A stretch of DNA of 64,000 nucleotides from Membranipora membranacea. Lineage: Eukaryota > Bryozoa > Gymnolaemata > Cheilostomatida > Membraniporidae. Within the stretch, counting starts at the first letter, position 1. Every line of letters starts with the position of its first letter. A program made the position numbers and the translations under genes. A model generated the notes under the pieces. It worked only from the letters and a program-made list of their open reading frames with translations. It had not been told where the DNA came from and searched no databases. This document shows, in pieces, positions 12,788 through 26,199 of this stretch. The DNA lies in contig OU612070.1 in the NCBI GenBank assembly GCA_914767715.1, forward strand, positions 1,319,501 through 1,383,500. The letters are read 5' to 3'.

Positions 12788-15700
12788 ATGGACGCGTTTA
12801 TATCTGGACGAAAAGAGGAGCTGTATGGAGCTAACAGGAACCAGCTGGGTCATCAGCTGAGAGATAAGCTTACACAGAGCAGTATACTCAGGGACGGGGA
12901 ATTCAACATCAACAAAAACTCAACCACTCCTGGATTTCAGTGGAGTACTGTTACTTATGACGATTATAAGAGAGTAAGTATATGATGTGACTAATGAAAA
13001 GTGTGTAAGATAGACAGGCCATCTTGTGTTACCACTGGCTAGAATAGTTAAGCTTCATTGGGGCCTGGCACCTGGGATCAGCCCCCCACTCCTCATGGCA
13101 TGCAATCTGTATTGGAGGTATTGGAGTCATTACATTTGACTTCGATACAGATTATATGTATCACCACTGATGATATCCCTAGAAGATTGGTTACAATCAA
13201 ACAACACTAATCTTGTCTAATAAGTGGAGGCTCTACCACAAGCAGTTGATTGTCAAATGTCACCACTTGATATTCTCAGAGGTTTTCTATACTCTGATAG
13301 AACTCTCCTGCCACTGTCAGTTACATTAATCTTCCAGCAGAGATATAAGGATGTTATACAGATTATACAGATGCTAACTTCTTCCCCAACCTTCTAAAAC
13401 ATTCAATATTGACAGTTTTTATTTATTACAGGGACTCGATGCAGCTGATCAAGGAAAGCAGTATGATGATGGCTATAAGCAGGTATGCAGGTCTATGGTA
13501 TCTCATTGTCTAGTAGGTGTCACACAACATTTATATTCAGTTCTCCGTTAGCTCGGCTGAGTGATGGGTTGGCTGATTAATGGGTCTGCTGCGCAACCAA
13601 GCATTGAATTGGTCTGGACTAAATGGGATTGATATTTTTCCCCATTTGTAATAAATAAATTGACAAAACGCTGAATAAAACCGTCATTTTCAATAATTCA
13701 TCATTAATAAATCCTAGATTACCCTCAACGTTAAAACACCTAAATCAAGGCCTGTGTGATGCACATAAATACTGCAGGGATTATAATGCCGTGTTGTATT
13801 GTATTATTATCACTGTTGGTGTGATTGTAGAAAACAGGAAGCTATATCCCTATCAGACATAAGGGGATACCTGTAGATACATATCAGCAAACATCTACTA
13901 TGGAAGCCTACACGGATAAGGGGACAAACCAGAAGGTACCTCATCAGTTATTGAATCTGAATAATATGAAAGAAGATACACCCTAGGGTGCTGAGGGCTG
14001 GAACAATCAATCAAGAATGCTCTCTAACCTACAACACCAAGTGTGCGCTCTAGCCATTTGCACTCATCAATAGAGCCAGTCTCCCCATCCATATGTCACA
14101 TTCTAAAGATATTATTAGGGAAGGTGCTGGGGTTAACTCACAACAGCAGGAGAAGAAATATTGAATAACCATGTACAAACTTATTGTCACGAATATTTCT
14201 CCCTCTTCATGGGTTTAGTATGGGCATGATGATGAGTATCCCACAGTGTAATTTTAAAATATAACTCCCAATGAGATTAAGTCCAAGCTTACATATTTTA
14301 GATTGGCTTGAGCCTATCGGAAACTATAGGTTACAATTGCTTTATGGGAATGATGTTCCCCCAGCGCTTCTAATTTTATGAAGTGTATATGACTTCCTAT
14401 TTTACTGTTGCAGAGAGGATACATAGGTAATGATCCGTCCACTAACTGGCCAGATATGACACCAGAACTTATCAAGGATTTCAAGTTAGGCCATTCTGAG
14501 TACAAAGAAATCTATGCTCCAAATGTAAGTAGAGCTATAGCTAGCAACTCAATCCATGTGTTGACATATTTGAAACTAGAAGTTGTGCTCCCTTAATAAT
14601 GTACCCACAACTCCAAACAACAAAGTGCTGATGCAAAACTTATTATAAATTATTACGTTAAATTTCACTTTATACCTTTTTAGGGTTCAGACCTGTCTAA
14701 ACCACAATATGGAAAGATAAGAACAGCTGAGTGTAAGCTGCCTCTGCCGTACGACGACAGGAAACACAGAATTAATGTCAACCTAGGGGAGGATCCAGCA
14801 CCTGTTGGGTAGGAACTTATGATCCATTGAAGAAAATCTGAATTTTGTCACTAAGTCAGAATTATTTAGGGAAGCTTTGCAAGGAAGCTATTTGTAAGCC
14901 GTATGTCATCTTAGAGCCAGATTGAAAAATTGTGAGATTAGTGGAAACCGATCGAATCCGATCTTATCTCTGTCTAGCCATTCAAAATAATCTGCAATAT
15001 CACCCACACACCAAGCCTGTAAACAGTCATCTCTCATAGGTATTTACATCTAAAACAGCTTATGTGACTGGTTGCATATTTCAGCATGTTGAGTGAGAAG
15101 ACCCATAATTACCTGCAGACTAAACCAGAGCAGAGAGATGCCGTCAGTATCAGAGCTATGAAGGAGAGGATGGAGTGGAACTCAAACGTCTTTAGACAAG
15201 GAGACTATGATGGTAAAGGTCAGTACACTCACAACCATCAGATCGCAATAATACCAAGCTGACTTCAGGTTTACACTAATAAAATGTGTATCTCTCTCAA
15301 TCTAGATGAATTGAGCCTATATGGGAAACTATTTTTTGAGTGAACTTGAAGGTTTGGTAAATTGGTGACACTATCCCTCACACTTAATGAAACAAAAAGA
15401 GGCAAAACTTCTCTGGGCCAAAATTAAATCCACTCATTTATTTTAGTACTTAGACTTATTTCTCTTTTGCTACAGATGGAGGGATGGGTGTAGAGACTGT
15501 CTTTGATGTGGATTACGGAAAGCGAGCAAGAGCTGCTACAAATACTACACTCCCACAACCAGGAAGCAGGTACGAAAATAGGGTCTGATGAGCTGTGAAA
15601 TATAATTGTGGTGTCACAGTATTCGGACTCAGAGGGATCAAGAGATTTGAAATTCAAACTAGTGACAAAACAGAAGTGCATAGGTTCAGATTACATATGC

Positions 15701-18599
15701 ATATTGATACCCTATATTTTGACAAGCTTTAAACAACAACTAGCTTCAATTAGCTAACCACATTCTCTGTATACCATAAAAAAATAGTGAGAACAGAATG
15801 GAAGCCCTCTATGTTGAATGATCATGACTTGGGTGGATATCTTATTTTGCAGCGCTGGTGATGCAGAGGGACAGCTGAACGCTGCTATACAGGAGAGACT
15901 ACATTTTATGCCTAAACTGATCGAAAGTTCTATGGCTGCTGATACTGCGAGGCAAGATGGAGAGGATGGCAAGAAATATCATATAAACGCTCATTTCAAG
16001 GTAAATTAATCAAATTTCGATATTAGACGATACAAAATGTCTGGACAGTTATGGCTCAATTTCAACAGAAGCTTTTTCTCCGGTGAAATCTGGCATGTGT
16101 TTAGTTTAGCTTGTTTGGAGTTGCACCTTACAATTTCTTGGACCCCACCAGTCATGGTTAGAACTTCCCCTCAAGTTTAGATGGACTATTCGAACAAAAA
16201 AGCCATCCTGCCAATGAATGTCCAATTTACTCCACCACAACTCTCTATAAAGCTCATGATCAGTTGCATGTATTTTCAGCTTGGGAGCCATCCCGATAAA
16301 TCGATGTCGGAATACAGCAAGGACTTTGTGCCCTTCAGATCTCACATGAAACCAGACAGAATTAGACCAACTGATGCACATGTAATGAACAGCAATCAAC
16401 AACTTCCTCTCCAGACCAGCAATAGGTGGGGATAATATCAGCAAATCTGATGCAAGATGAATAGTCAAATTTGGCTAGAAAAATAAATAAGAAGACAGGA
16501 TTTTAAGCTTAAAAATAGATCCCGCTGCCTTTGTTGTAGTCTTATCTGGGTCTGTGCAATCAAAGATGACTCTTTTCTGTAGCACTGATAAGACAACTCA
16601 AAATGTATGCGACCTACTTCTTACTATGATACCATTGTTTTGTTGATAGAGTTGATTATTGCGGGACAGAGTCAGGAGCCCAATTGACATTATATAACAA
16701 ATCTATAATGAAGGATAATATGAGAAAACAGCTGGGAAAGAATGTAAACTTTGTCAACACAGACGACGATACTAAAATGCTCTCAGGTAAAACAGCAGTA
16801 TGTCATACAAGGTTTTGATACCGTAGTTTTACACATTAGTTCCAAATAGTCTCCCTTTTTTGTCACCAACAGAAAGTACAGACAGTGAAATTGACAATCT
16901 AATTCCCTAGTTGTCTCCACCCTCTAAAGCCTTGTTTTGTATATTAGTTATGAGCCGAGACTTCAGAGGACCACCAACAGACTACAAGACTATGGAGCCG
17001 GCATCGGAGAGGAAATGTGAATTCAATTTCTTGGAATCAGATGGAGCTCTTCCCAATCCTACAATGAGACTATCAGAGAAGACAGAAAACAAGGTATGAA
17101 CAAGAGGCGGGTGCTTCTTTATTGCAGTATTTTAAAATAGATTGTAAATCAACTAACATGAGAATTGCCACAGAACGTAACACTGACCAATCCAAGCTTT
17201 CCTACTAAAAATACATGTGTGACTTGAAATCCCAGATTAAACCTAAAAGAGAGATAGGATGCATTTCTAATTTCTGATATATTTTCAGGATAACTTCCGA
17301 GGTGGAGCGGGAGGAAGCCAGCTGTTACTCAACAATGACAAGGCCAGAGCAAAATCAGCAGCTAAGAGGCGATTGAAGTCAGGTCGAAGAGCCCACTTCA
17401 GCATGGGTACCAGTGCTCCGTCATATAAAACTGTGTCAGCAGATACCTTTACAGGCAAACCCAAAGATGATGACCATATCCCAGCCGCCGGCAAGGTAAG
17501 ATACCAGTAATAATATGAACAGGCGAATATTTATTAGCATTGCTGTTCAGTGATCACCAACAGTATTCGGAGGTAACATAACTTGAGGCAGGCAAAACAT
17601 TGACTCCTCCTAATTTCTAACAGTGACTGAGTCATATGGCTTGGGATACACCAACATGCACAAAATGTAAAACGTCGGCTTCACATGCCCGCTTTGCACC
17701 GCAAATGATGAGTACATCATTTCACAGGTAGAACAGATGGCGAAGGAGTATGACCACTTCTATCAGAGTGAGAACACAGAAGACATGCTCGCTGACCCAC
17801 AAGCCGCTTCTCTGCAGGAGTCAAGGAATGCGCAGGATGATTACTCAGTGAGGCGCAGAGATCCCAATCAGCTGGGAATCAAAACAACAGTTATGCGATC
17901 TGACTTTCTGCCTGTGAGTACTTGACACATGATTAAATTATGATGCTGAGCGAAGCTGTTGTCTTTAATCCAAATTTGAGGGACATTCTCATTCTCGTGC
18001 AAAATGCTTATTGGCAGATCATTTGAAAAGGGATAACCTTTATAGCATCAAAGTAAATTTTCATGTTGTGTAGCACCAAAGTCGATATCTTGAATTTAAA
18101 CGGTGACATATATTATGGATATTTTAGATGATAGAAAGGGCTTATACGATTCCACAGATTAAACAAATGGATGCTGTTGCCATCAAGTCTACAAATAAGC
18201 CTGTACAATCTCACTTCTTCCATACCGACACCACATGCAGTAAGTGAACATAACAACTCATCAAAATTAAAAATACAGCTTCACATATTGAAACCGACTA
18301 CACATAAGTCTACCATTGTATATCAAACATTTGAGGCCATGCTGACGACTGGAGCAGCCTGACCTAATTTTCAAAGCAATGGGGATGCAACATATACAAC
18401 TTATAGATTGTTTCTTTGTGCTATTAGAACAAGGTCATAGAATCCAGGTAGAGAACTTACGCCATCTTAAATCTTTTTACAATTAATAAATTTAACCTTT
18501 AATTCTATTGCAGGAAACAATTATGAGACAACTACGATGGCAAGCTTCATAAAACCAGAGCTGATGAGTGGAAAAGTACACCTATCCCTGTTAAACTAA
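12788..18599 (+). CDS. Predicted ciliary/axonemal microtubule-associated protein, 645 aa, 15 exons
   Basis: Exons: 12788-12973, 13432-13482, 13831-13935, 14414-14524, 14684-14808, 15085-15212, 15476-15569, 15853-16000, 16280-16425, 16650-16786, 16948-17093, 17289-17495, 17728-17913, 18158-18239, 18514-18599. The sum is 1,938 nt, all phases close, and the ATG and TAA are clear. The protein is hydrophilic, without signal peptide or membrane segment, rich in Lys, Asp, Tyr and Arg, with low-complexity basic stretches (AKSAAKRRLKSGRR). Short spaced motifs recur, such as DYSVRRRDP, VMRSDFLP and, at the C-terminus, SHFFHTDTTCRNNYETTTMA. This style is typical of microtubule inner proteins and SAXO/TEX45/PPP1R32-type axonemal proteins. 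I do not recognise an exact orthologue, so the function is an inference from composition and motif style. Gene structure is firm. Confidence 0.85.
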
Positions 18600-18822
18600 T
18601 CGTCAAAGAAACGAAATACAAGTCTGCTAACTAATCATTAACTTCCAAATCATATCTCACTGTGATCACATTTTGTTGCTCAATATCTTTTTTTTTGTCA
18701 TGGAGTTAGCATTCTCTGTACTAGGATAAAGCACCCTGAATTACAAGGAACTGTTAAGCTCAAGTCCATTAATATTTGATAATTATTGTAGCTGTTTACA
18801 TGATTTCATGTTTACTCTTACA

Positions 18823-18837
18823 AATAAAATTAATAAA
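18823..18837 (+). promoter_or_regulatory. Poly(A) signals of the axonemal-type gene
   Basis: Two AATAAA hexamers (18823-18828 and 18832-18837) lie about 225 bp after the stop codon and fit as polyadenylation signals for the upstream plus-strand gene. Confidence 0.6.
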
Positions 18838-18849
18838 GCGTTTTTCATG

Positions 18850-21479
18850 TTAACTACAAATCAGGCAAATCTGGTCAGAAATTCCACTAGAGTTTATTAT
18901 ACCACTTCTTGAATATACTACCAGCAGATTAATAAGACTCTAATGTACATGGAGTGTAGTACTAGTGGTTGGTTGAAATATTTGCGTAGCTGGAGTGTAA
19001 GCCAGTATACAGAGCAAAAAAAACAACAAAATAACCAAGGAACATGCGTTGATATTTGTGACATGCAGGCTATGACACACAAATCAAAACATTAACCAAA
19101 AATCTCTGTTGGTTAGTAATGTTGGTCCGAACTAGCATTAAAAACCAATTATTCGGGACCACTTCAAGCTGTCAATCCTGGTTTCATAGGAATAAATGGT
19201 TGAGAGGCGTCTGAGCCAGATGATCCCAGTTATTGGCAGCTCCTATTCTTTTGCATGGGCACTGGTGGCTTAAACTTTTTAAATTTCAATCACAATCACA
19301 AGAATTATTATTCAAGAAAATTGAGGGTTTAAAATGCGCGAAACAAGGAATAGCTACAATTAGAATGTAAAATCAAGAAAATCGAACCAGTAGTTCTCAA
19401 GTTAGTATCCCAGGCGAGGCTGATGAAAGTGTATGTAATACGTAATTGACTGCAATTATAAGGTGATTCAAGTAAGCCATAAGCTAAGGCTTAGTTCCAT
19501 AAGAAACAAGGGTGAGAGGTTAATGTTATTTACCAGATAGTTCGAAGCTGAGTATGTTTGGAAGTAGGTGCAGCTGAGAGTTAAGAGTAACCTTGATTTA
19601 GGTCAGGTAAGAGTGAGCTGGTCAGTAATAATGGAATGGATACCATGTAATTCAGCTTGATAAGAGTACCATAGGTCGCAAGTAAGTAACTTTGTTTAGG
19701 TCAGTTGAGAGTGAGCGAGTTAGTATTAATTGAATGAGTACCATCTTTAAGAGCTCGAGTATAGTAGTTGAATATTTGCAATATCTCTCCGCCACCACAG
19801 AGGGAACAAACTTGTTCTTACCAGTCATTAGTTTTTCGGCCGGTGACATCCCATAGCTATATACATGTTTGCAATCCACCTTATCAAAGTTTTAGCTAAC
19901 CTAGTGTGCTAATGTTCTAACTAGAGGCAATAATCACTGGATTAAAAAAAGCTAGGAATATCAATCAATAATTATGAAGATGGTGACTCAGTAGAAAGCC
20001 TTGGTTAGTGTCATGACTTTTCTGAATTCTACAATTTGTGTGTCAAAGTATCTCAGTAGGTGTACAGGGCTGTATTGTGGAAATCTTCCTCTACCCCCCC
20101 CCCCAGCCCACACTCTCCTCTGAGTTTGCTATTCACCAGTATCAGTTACGATCCACATTACAAGAGTCACATCATCAAGATTGACTGGAGAATACTATAC
20201 CATTCATTGGTAGTAGTCGGCCCCTCCGCCCCACCGAACATAGCTTGTCAAGACAGGCTAATTCATACCTAGCATCTTCCTGTTATCATGATGATGTGAC
20301 CAAGTATCTGTTAATAGAGGTAATACTAGGGCCTTGCTAATATTGATAGTAGTTGTTGAAGATTGGACATACTTACTTACTTGATACTTGTAGAGTGATT
20401 GCTTCTTCGGTCCAGCGATGTTACAGGCTCGTCTACCGGTAATCAGTCCGTGTCATAAATTGTTTAACCAGATTTTCACCATTTGCTGGTATAACCTTAA
20501 CCTGACAAGGGAGGATCTACAAGTATTGAAGAGTCATGTGAACACGGATGTGAAAAAGTACTCTTTTAAATATCGAGTTCACAGGTACCTCAACCCGAGT
20601 ACACATAGATTCTCTGACCTATATGTGACACAACTAGACTGACCTGACAGTATATCCAGCTACTGACTTACTTACAGACTCACAGCCCTTGTAATACATT
20701 TTTGATATCATATCCCAAGCACTAGGAACAGGTGCGTCGCATCTGTCAATCTTGTACTGGGCGGGTTGGCAGTTAGGATTAGGATTAATGTTAGTTCTTT
20801 GCTACTATGTGTGCGGTGGCACCGGGGGTGCACACACTAGCCACTGTTATCATGGCGGGTGTCGCTGCCCGGGATGGTCTTGTTGTCTGCTTGCTGGCGA
20901 TGGGTACTTGTGCTGCTGCGGATCAGATTACCAGGACCGATCAGCCATTCCTGATAGCCTCAACATATTATCATAATATTCAATACATTATTTTATTCTT
21001 CCCCCTTACTCCACCCTTCATGTCTCTAACACTCCATTCCTGGCTACTCAATGAAAGCCTATCTGATATCAAAACTGCCCCCTAGCGTATCCCTGGCAAG
21101 TCGTCGCTGTATTACCCCATATGCCTCCTAAACTAATAACTGCCGGATTAACCAGACCTCAAGCTGCACTAACAACCCAAGAATAACACTCCTTATGTAA
21201 AGGACATCCTTGTTTAGACAATGATTATGTACAATGACACTCATCTGCTCATCGATGTTACTAGATTGGAAACTCTTGCCGTCACAACTACTGTCTCCTA
21301 TCGACACATCGCATCAAAGGACGACAACGCGCCAACTGCGATAAACCAATCTGATGAAGCTGATGAAGTCATAACGAAGATTATTCCACAATTTAGCGCT
21401 GGACACAAAGAAGCACTTTTCGTAGAGGTCAGTGTTGCAGTGAGGTATTTAGGTACTGTTGCTTGTGCCTTTTAGTAAT
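18850..21479. other. Intergenic region, no recognisable gene
   Basis: Only short open frames without family resemblance occur here. Two related segments of about 65 bp (around 19583-19645 and 19677-19743), sharing the pattern tttaggtcag..gagtgag..gagtacca, suggest an old local duplication or a decayed transposon. The GC-richer stretch near 20750-20950 stands out from its AT-rich surroundings, but I could not assign it. Confidence 0.5.
19583..19743. repeat. Imperfect tandem duplication, about 95-bp spacing
   Basis: The segments starting near 19583 and 19677 share long stretches around tttaggtcag, gagtgag and gagtacca with scattered substitutions. It is probably an old tandem duplication inside transposon-derived DNA. 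Confidence 0.5.
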
Positions 21480-22010
21480 GCCAGGATGTGGATGAAGTTG
21501 ATGTATTCTCCCATGTCAGTCTCTACTTCACCGAAGTGGATTGCTTGGAAAAGTCCAATTATTTGCCGTTCTCTCCTGGTACTTAGGTTTTTCCATCAAC
21601 TGCGAGGTGCTAGTTCTGCGGTCTGACCGAGGAACATTGTAAACAGCTTTGTTGATCGTGAATGCGTCGGGCTACCATCCTATACTGATGATGCGTATTC
21701 TAGGGTGGGCCTGACGAGTGTGGTGTAAGCTTTTGCTCTGAGATGTTTTAGAGAGTAGGATATCGCTCTTCTTATGAACCCTTAATGGCCGGATGCTTTT
21801 TTGGTATTATAGTTTTCGTTCCCTCTAAGAGAGCTCTCCAGCTTTAATCCTAGGTATTTTACACCGATTTTCTTTGGGAAGTTTGTTTCATAGAGTATGT
21901 AGTTGTTGTTGGCTCTTTTTATTCTTTTTTCTGGTAGATTTAAGATGTTCGCATTTGAGAGGATTGAACTACATCCAGCTACACTCCCATACTTGGAGGG
22001 CATCTAGATA
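21480..22010 (-). pseudogene. Decayed non-LTR reverse transcriptase fragment
   Basis: On the minus strand, interrupted frames encode a run typical of the end of a CR1/L2/Jockey-like reverse transcriptase: NILNLPEKRIKR, VKYLGLKLES (the YLG motif), then RAKAYTTLVRPTLEYAS. Stops and frame changes interrupt it, and no upstream catalytic domain is present. It is a 5'-truncated, dead copy. Clade assignment is tentative. Confidence 0.75.
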
Positions 22011-22102
22011 TTTTCGCAGCTGGTGGAAGTGTTCTCTGGTCGAATAGTTGATAGTATTATCGTCTCACTGCAAGCATGCATGTTTTGAATATAACTCTGA
22101 AC

Positions 22103-22206
22103 CACAGGTATACTCCAAAACATGGGACTTTGGCAACTTGTTTGACTTGCCAGTTCGGGGGCCGGTCATACATTGCCAAAGTCCAAGGTTTTGGAGTAGA
22201 CCTGTG
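22103..22206. repeat. Hairpin / small foldback
   Basis: Arms 22103-22136 and 22173-22206 are inverted copies of each other, about 30 of 34 positions matching, around a 36-nt loop. They start and end with cacagg/cctgtg. It lies just downstream of the retrotransposon fragment and is probably a tiny inverted-repeat insertion. Confidence 0.75.
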
Positions 22207-22219
22207 CTCTGAACCTTGA

Positions 22220-23255
22220 CCAAATTTCACTCACCAACATGACGTGAGTGAGTTAAATACAGTAGCAATGTTGTACATAAAAATTGGTCTAAAATAGAAA
22301 TGCAAGCACACTGACTAATGAAATGAGGACTCTCACATGCGATAACCGCAACTGAAGTTCTTACAATACATGGTCAGTATTTTAGGGAAATGCTCTTAAC
22401 CACTGGAGTACTCGCCAACTGGCCTTGTACCAGTTTCAGTTTGACTAGTAATTAAAACATTGAAATTGAGTAGATTGTGGTTGATTACCTTACAAATACA
22501 ACAAATTGAATGGCTAGACTAAGAAACGTGTTCATGATTGGCTAATTTGCCATGAAAGATAATTGATTGGACAGTTAAAGATTTTATAGTTTTCCATTTA
22601 TAGTGACAGAGTAGTTCAACATGATTTTCTGAACAGACAACTCCATTATTAACTTATAGAATGTCTCAAGAAATCACTCACTCATGATTATGATCACACT
22701 GATCTCCTTACATTTTGGAGACTGCAAGAAGCTGATAAATGACAACCTGCATGGTTCACAGAACAAACATCAATCATAAGCAAAAGCAGACTACTATTAC
22801 AATATGTTTATATAAGGATCGTCATGGTGCAATATTAGTCTGCCTTACAGTGCACATGAACATATAGTAAGACTTTATATTGCGCGTTTAATCAAATTAT
22901 TAGAAGCACAGCCTGAAAATCACTCTGTCTCACACAAAACTTCATTGTAACGTTACATTGTAGGAAATATAAACACCAATTTGCATTTATTTTACTTGTC
23001 TCTAAAGGATATAGTACAGAGGATGTTACTGAGAGGTTGTAATACTGTTGCTGTTGCAAACGTCTCATAATTATCAAACCTCACCTCATATGTATTTACC
23101 TTCGTATTTACCTTCTTCGGCATAGTCTCCAGCGCCAGCATCAAGCTGTGACTTGGAAAACTTGTTTCTCATAAGTTAGTTAAACGGTTGCAGGTCTGCA
23201 ACAATTTAGGACACTGAACAGCTTTGGGCCTAGATTTTTGCGGGCCGGAGAAGCG
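22220..23255. other. Intergenic AT-rich stretch
   Basis: I see no gene, RNA or repeat that I can name here. Short open frames are incidental. Confidence 0.4.
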
Positions 23256-23258
23256 AGC

Positions 23259-23772
23259 TATCGACAGTTTTCTGAGCTCAGATTTAGGCCTCCTTTCGGA
23301 GTTGTCCTCTCTCCAGTTTGGTACTTTTAACCCAGGCCGCATAGGAAAAACGTGCTGAAAAGAGGGTTATCTTGATAACCGCTAATAAAAGGATAAAAAT
23401 TATTTTTGATTCAGAATCTGCAGCATTGAAAACTCATATGGTAATGGTTTGAAAAATAATTTTAGTATTTGGATAGTCAATTGTAGCATTTTCTGCCTGT
23501 TTTGCGGACAATTTTTCAGAATTTTACATGACTTTCGTCACTAAAATTAAGATATATCAACATTCAAGCCTCCAATGATTTGGAAACCCTGTCCCACAGG
23601 GTTTTCGATGGTGCAGACGCTGAATCAAATTTCATTTTTATCCTAACATAAGCGGTTTTCAAGATAACCCTCTTTCAGCAGGTTTTTCCTATGCGGCGTG
23701 GGTTAAAAGTACCAAACTGGAGAGAGGACAACTCCGAATTGAGGCATAAATAAGAGCTCAGAAAACTGTCTA
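23259..23772 (+). mobile_element. 512-bp MITE with long terminal inverted repeats, copy 1
   Basis: Terminal inverted repeats of about 170 bp begin gacagttttctgagctc and continue through an sttgtcctctctccagtttgg-type core, a gggttatctt block and a gattcagaatctgca block. The middle carries tttctgcctgttttgcggac, also seen in the other two copies. It is flanked by TA, consistent with a Tc1/mariner-like or similar TA-targeting non-autonomous element. No transposase frame is present. The right end abuts the 3' end of a LINE remnant. Confidence 0.85.
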
Positions 23773-24400
23773 TTGGTTGTTAATCCATTCCACTCACGAG
23801 CTGCCCTGATATAGAAGGATCGTTTGTGGTGGACAGTGTTAGATTGAGGAATAAAGTACTAGTCAGGATGCTTACGGCTGGAGACATGTTTGGCGAGTTG
23901 TGTTTATCTTGCTAGTGTGGCAGTGTTCGTATGATGGTACTGGCTAAATATAGCAAGTCTGCACTGACATCTGCGTTCTGAGAGAGGTGGCAGGTTCAGC
24001 CTCTGTAACAGACCAGTGGTGCTGGTTGTTGGATCTGTTCGTCTGATACTGCATATCAGTCTAGCAGCCCTTCTTTGGACTGCCTCCAGACGGCTAGTGG
24101 CAGTATCAGAGGCAGAGTCCCAAGCTCCAGAAGCGCATTCTAGAACAGGGCGCACTAGCTGTTTGTACTCTGTTGACTTCATCTGTTCTGATGTAGTGAG
24201 AACAATTCTCCTAACAAAGCCTAGGGTTGAGTTTCCCTTGGCCGCAGTGCTGCTCACATGAGCATTCTAGTTTACCTTTGAGTCTTCAGGGACTCCGAGG
24301 TTCTTGATATTGTCAGATTTGGGTATTTCTGTCCCATGGAGATACAAAGGTATGTTTGAACCTGGCTATGCATTTATCCATTTCGACCTACAAAGGAAAT
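23773..24400 (-). pseudogene. Non-LTR retrotransposon reverse transcriptase 3' remnant
   Basis: Minus-strand frames read IPKSDNIKNLGVPEDS, a stop, then TLGFVRRIVL, KQLVRPVLECASGAWDS, LEAVQRRAARLICS and finally RSFYIRAAREWNGL. This is the classic order for the C-terminal end of a CR1/L2/Jockey-like polymerase protein (LG motif, VRPxLEYAS, LExVQRRAAR, xRxxxxWN). The catalytic region is missing and at least one stop is internal. Its last codons stop exactly where the MITE begins, so the MITE probably inserted into or beside it. Confidence 0.85.
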
Positions 24401-25395
24401 ATTTCATGATTTAAGATGAATGATTCATCACCATTTGGTCAAACCATATATTAATAATTATGTGTTTCAGCTTTCCATCATAGTTTTTTTAAATTAATAA
24501 GACCACACTAGTTTGTCAATCGTGGTTGTTTTGGCAAAGGAATCATGTTACTTATGTCATGCATGCTGCTGATTTGTCTAACCAGGGCCTCCCTGGTAAT
24601 CCAATCAAACCTGTTAAATTTGTGTAAATACAAGGGACAGGCAGGCTTGATAGTTCTATGCTGCTATTGAAATGTAAAGAACAGTTAAAGTTAAACCAGC
24701 ATATAGAGGGTTTTTGAATATCTAAAGGCTTTCTCATTCAACAACCAATCTTAATCAGACAGAATAACATGATAAACCTCAGGCTCCTTGGGAGTTTTTG
24801 AACCATCAAACTAGATCGAGATTATTCACCGACACACTAAATATTGACATACTTTCTAAAGCGCCTAAGCTGTTTAATTTCCAGGTTTGATGGTTTTTCA
24901 GTGTGTAACTTTGGCAATAGCAGCACACTTCTACCGCACCCTGATAATGTAGACAAAAGCAAGATAGTTTTTCATACATACATCAATTCATTTCATATCT
25001 TAAGAAAATCAGGGCTGATACGAGTTTTTTTAAATGTTTTGTCAAAATACTGTCAATAACATAACATATTATTGATAGAGATAATCCAGCGGTTGATAAA
25101 CTTGACGTATTCTGCTATGACATCTCAGCTCATAAAGCTTCAGGTATTTTCCGAGAAAACCTTCATTTCGTGGGCTCTAGGTTGCCACAACCGTAGGAAA
25201 AATTTGTGCACATTTAGCTTTGGTTGTGATTCTCAAATTCACAAATTTCCAATGCTTTCCCAAGTTATCGTTTGAGCAACAGATTAATCTAGCGAGATGT
25301 TCAAAATTCCGACCCTGTATTATTCAAATTCCCCATGCCCTAGAACATACCTGGTTATTGTTACATCAATAAGATATCAAAATATATGCTAATAA
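24401..25395. other. Intergenic AT-rich stretch
   Basis: No gene, RNA or named repeat is visible here. The short open frames have no family resemblance. Confidence 0.4.
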
Positions 25396-25907
25396 TAGAC
25401 AATTTTCTGAGCTCTTATTTATGCCTCAATTCTGAGTTGTCCTCTCTCCAGTTTGGTACTTTTAACCCACACCGCATAGGAAATACCTGCTGAAAGAGGG
25501 TTATCTTGAAAACCGCTTATGATAGGATAAAAATGATTTTTGATTCACAGTCTGCACCATTGAAAACCCTGTGAGACAGGGTTTCCAAATCATTGGAGGC
25601 TTGAATGTTGATAAATCTTAATTTTAGTGACGAAACTCATGAAAATTTCTGCCAAATTGTCCGCAAAACAGGCAGAAAATGCTATAATTGACTGTCCAAT
25701 TACTAAATTTATTTCCCAAAATATGTCCAAATGAGTTTTCAATGTTGCAGATTCTGAATCAAAAGTAATTTTTTTCCTATTATAAGCGGTTTTCAAGATA
25801 ACCCTCTTTTCAGCACGTTTTTCCTATGTGGCGTGGGTTAAAAGTACCAAACTGGAGAGAGGACAACTCCGAATTGAGGCCTAAATCAGAGCTCAGAAAA
25901 CTGTCTA
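25396..25907 (-). mobile_element. 512-bp MITE, copy 2, opposite orientation
   Basis: It has the same ends and inner blocks as the copies at 23259-23772 and 62929-63440. The asymmetric ccctgt..cagggtttcc segment lies near its left rather than right end, so it inserted in the opposite direction. Inverted repeats run about 170 bp with few differences between arms. Flanks carry TA. Confidence 0.85.
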
Positions 25908-26199
25908 TTTCTTAAAAGTTGTCATTTTTATCAAATTTACTTTTTGTTATTGGTAATTGTAAAAATTTTGGATTTCTTAGCAAATCATAATCTCATTATT
26001 ATTGTCATGAAACAATCGCATTAATTCTAGGGTATTAGGCAGACACCACACAGATGGTGGATTATCATAATTCTATAGAATTTCTTTGAGGACCTTTGCT
26101 TAAATTGAGAAGAGTAGTATCTCTGAAGATAAATATGCGGCAATAACCAATATATACCTGTACAGGTAAGCCAGACATTAGGCCAACCAATTGTAGATT

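Noticed and set aside
16106-16468. 120-codon open frame on the minus strand
   Set aside because: It lies opposite exon 16280-16425 of the axonemal-type gene, whose splice phase is consistent; the minus frame is a shadow.
20752-21085. GC-rich overlapping frames with Cys/Gly-rich translations
   Set aside because: Both frames read low-complexity sequence and no start or splice context supports a gene.
21221-21475. 84-codon plus-strand open frame
   Set aside because: No motif, no splice-linked neighbours, and it lies next to a dead retrotransposon. It cannot be told from chance.
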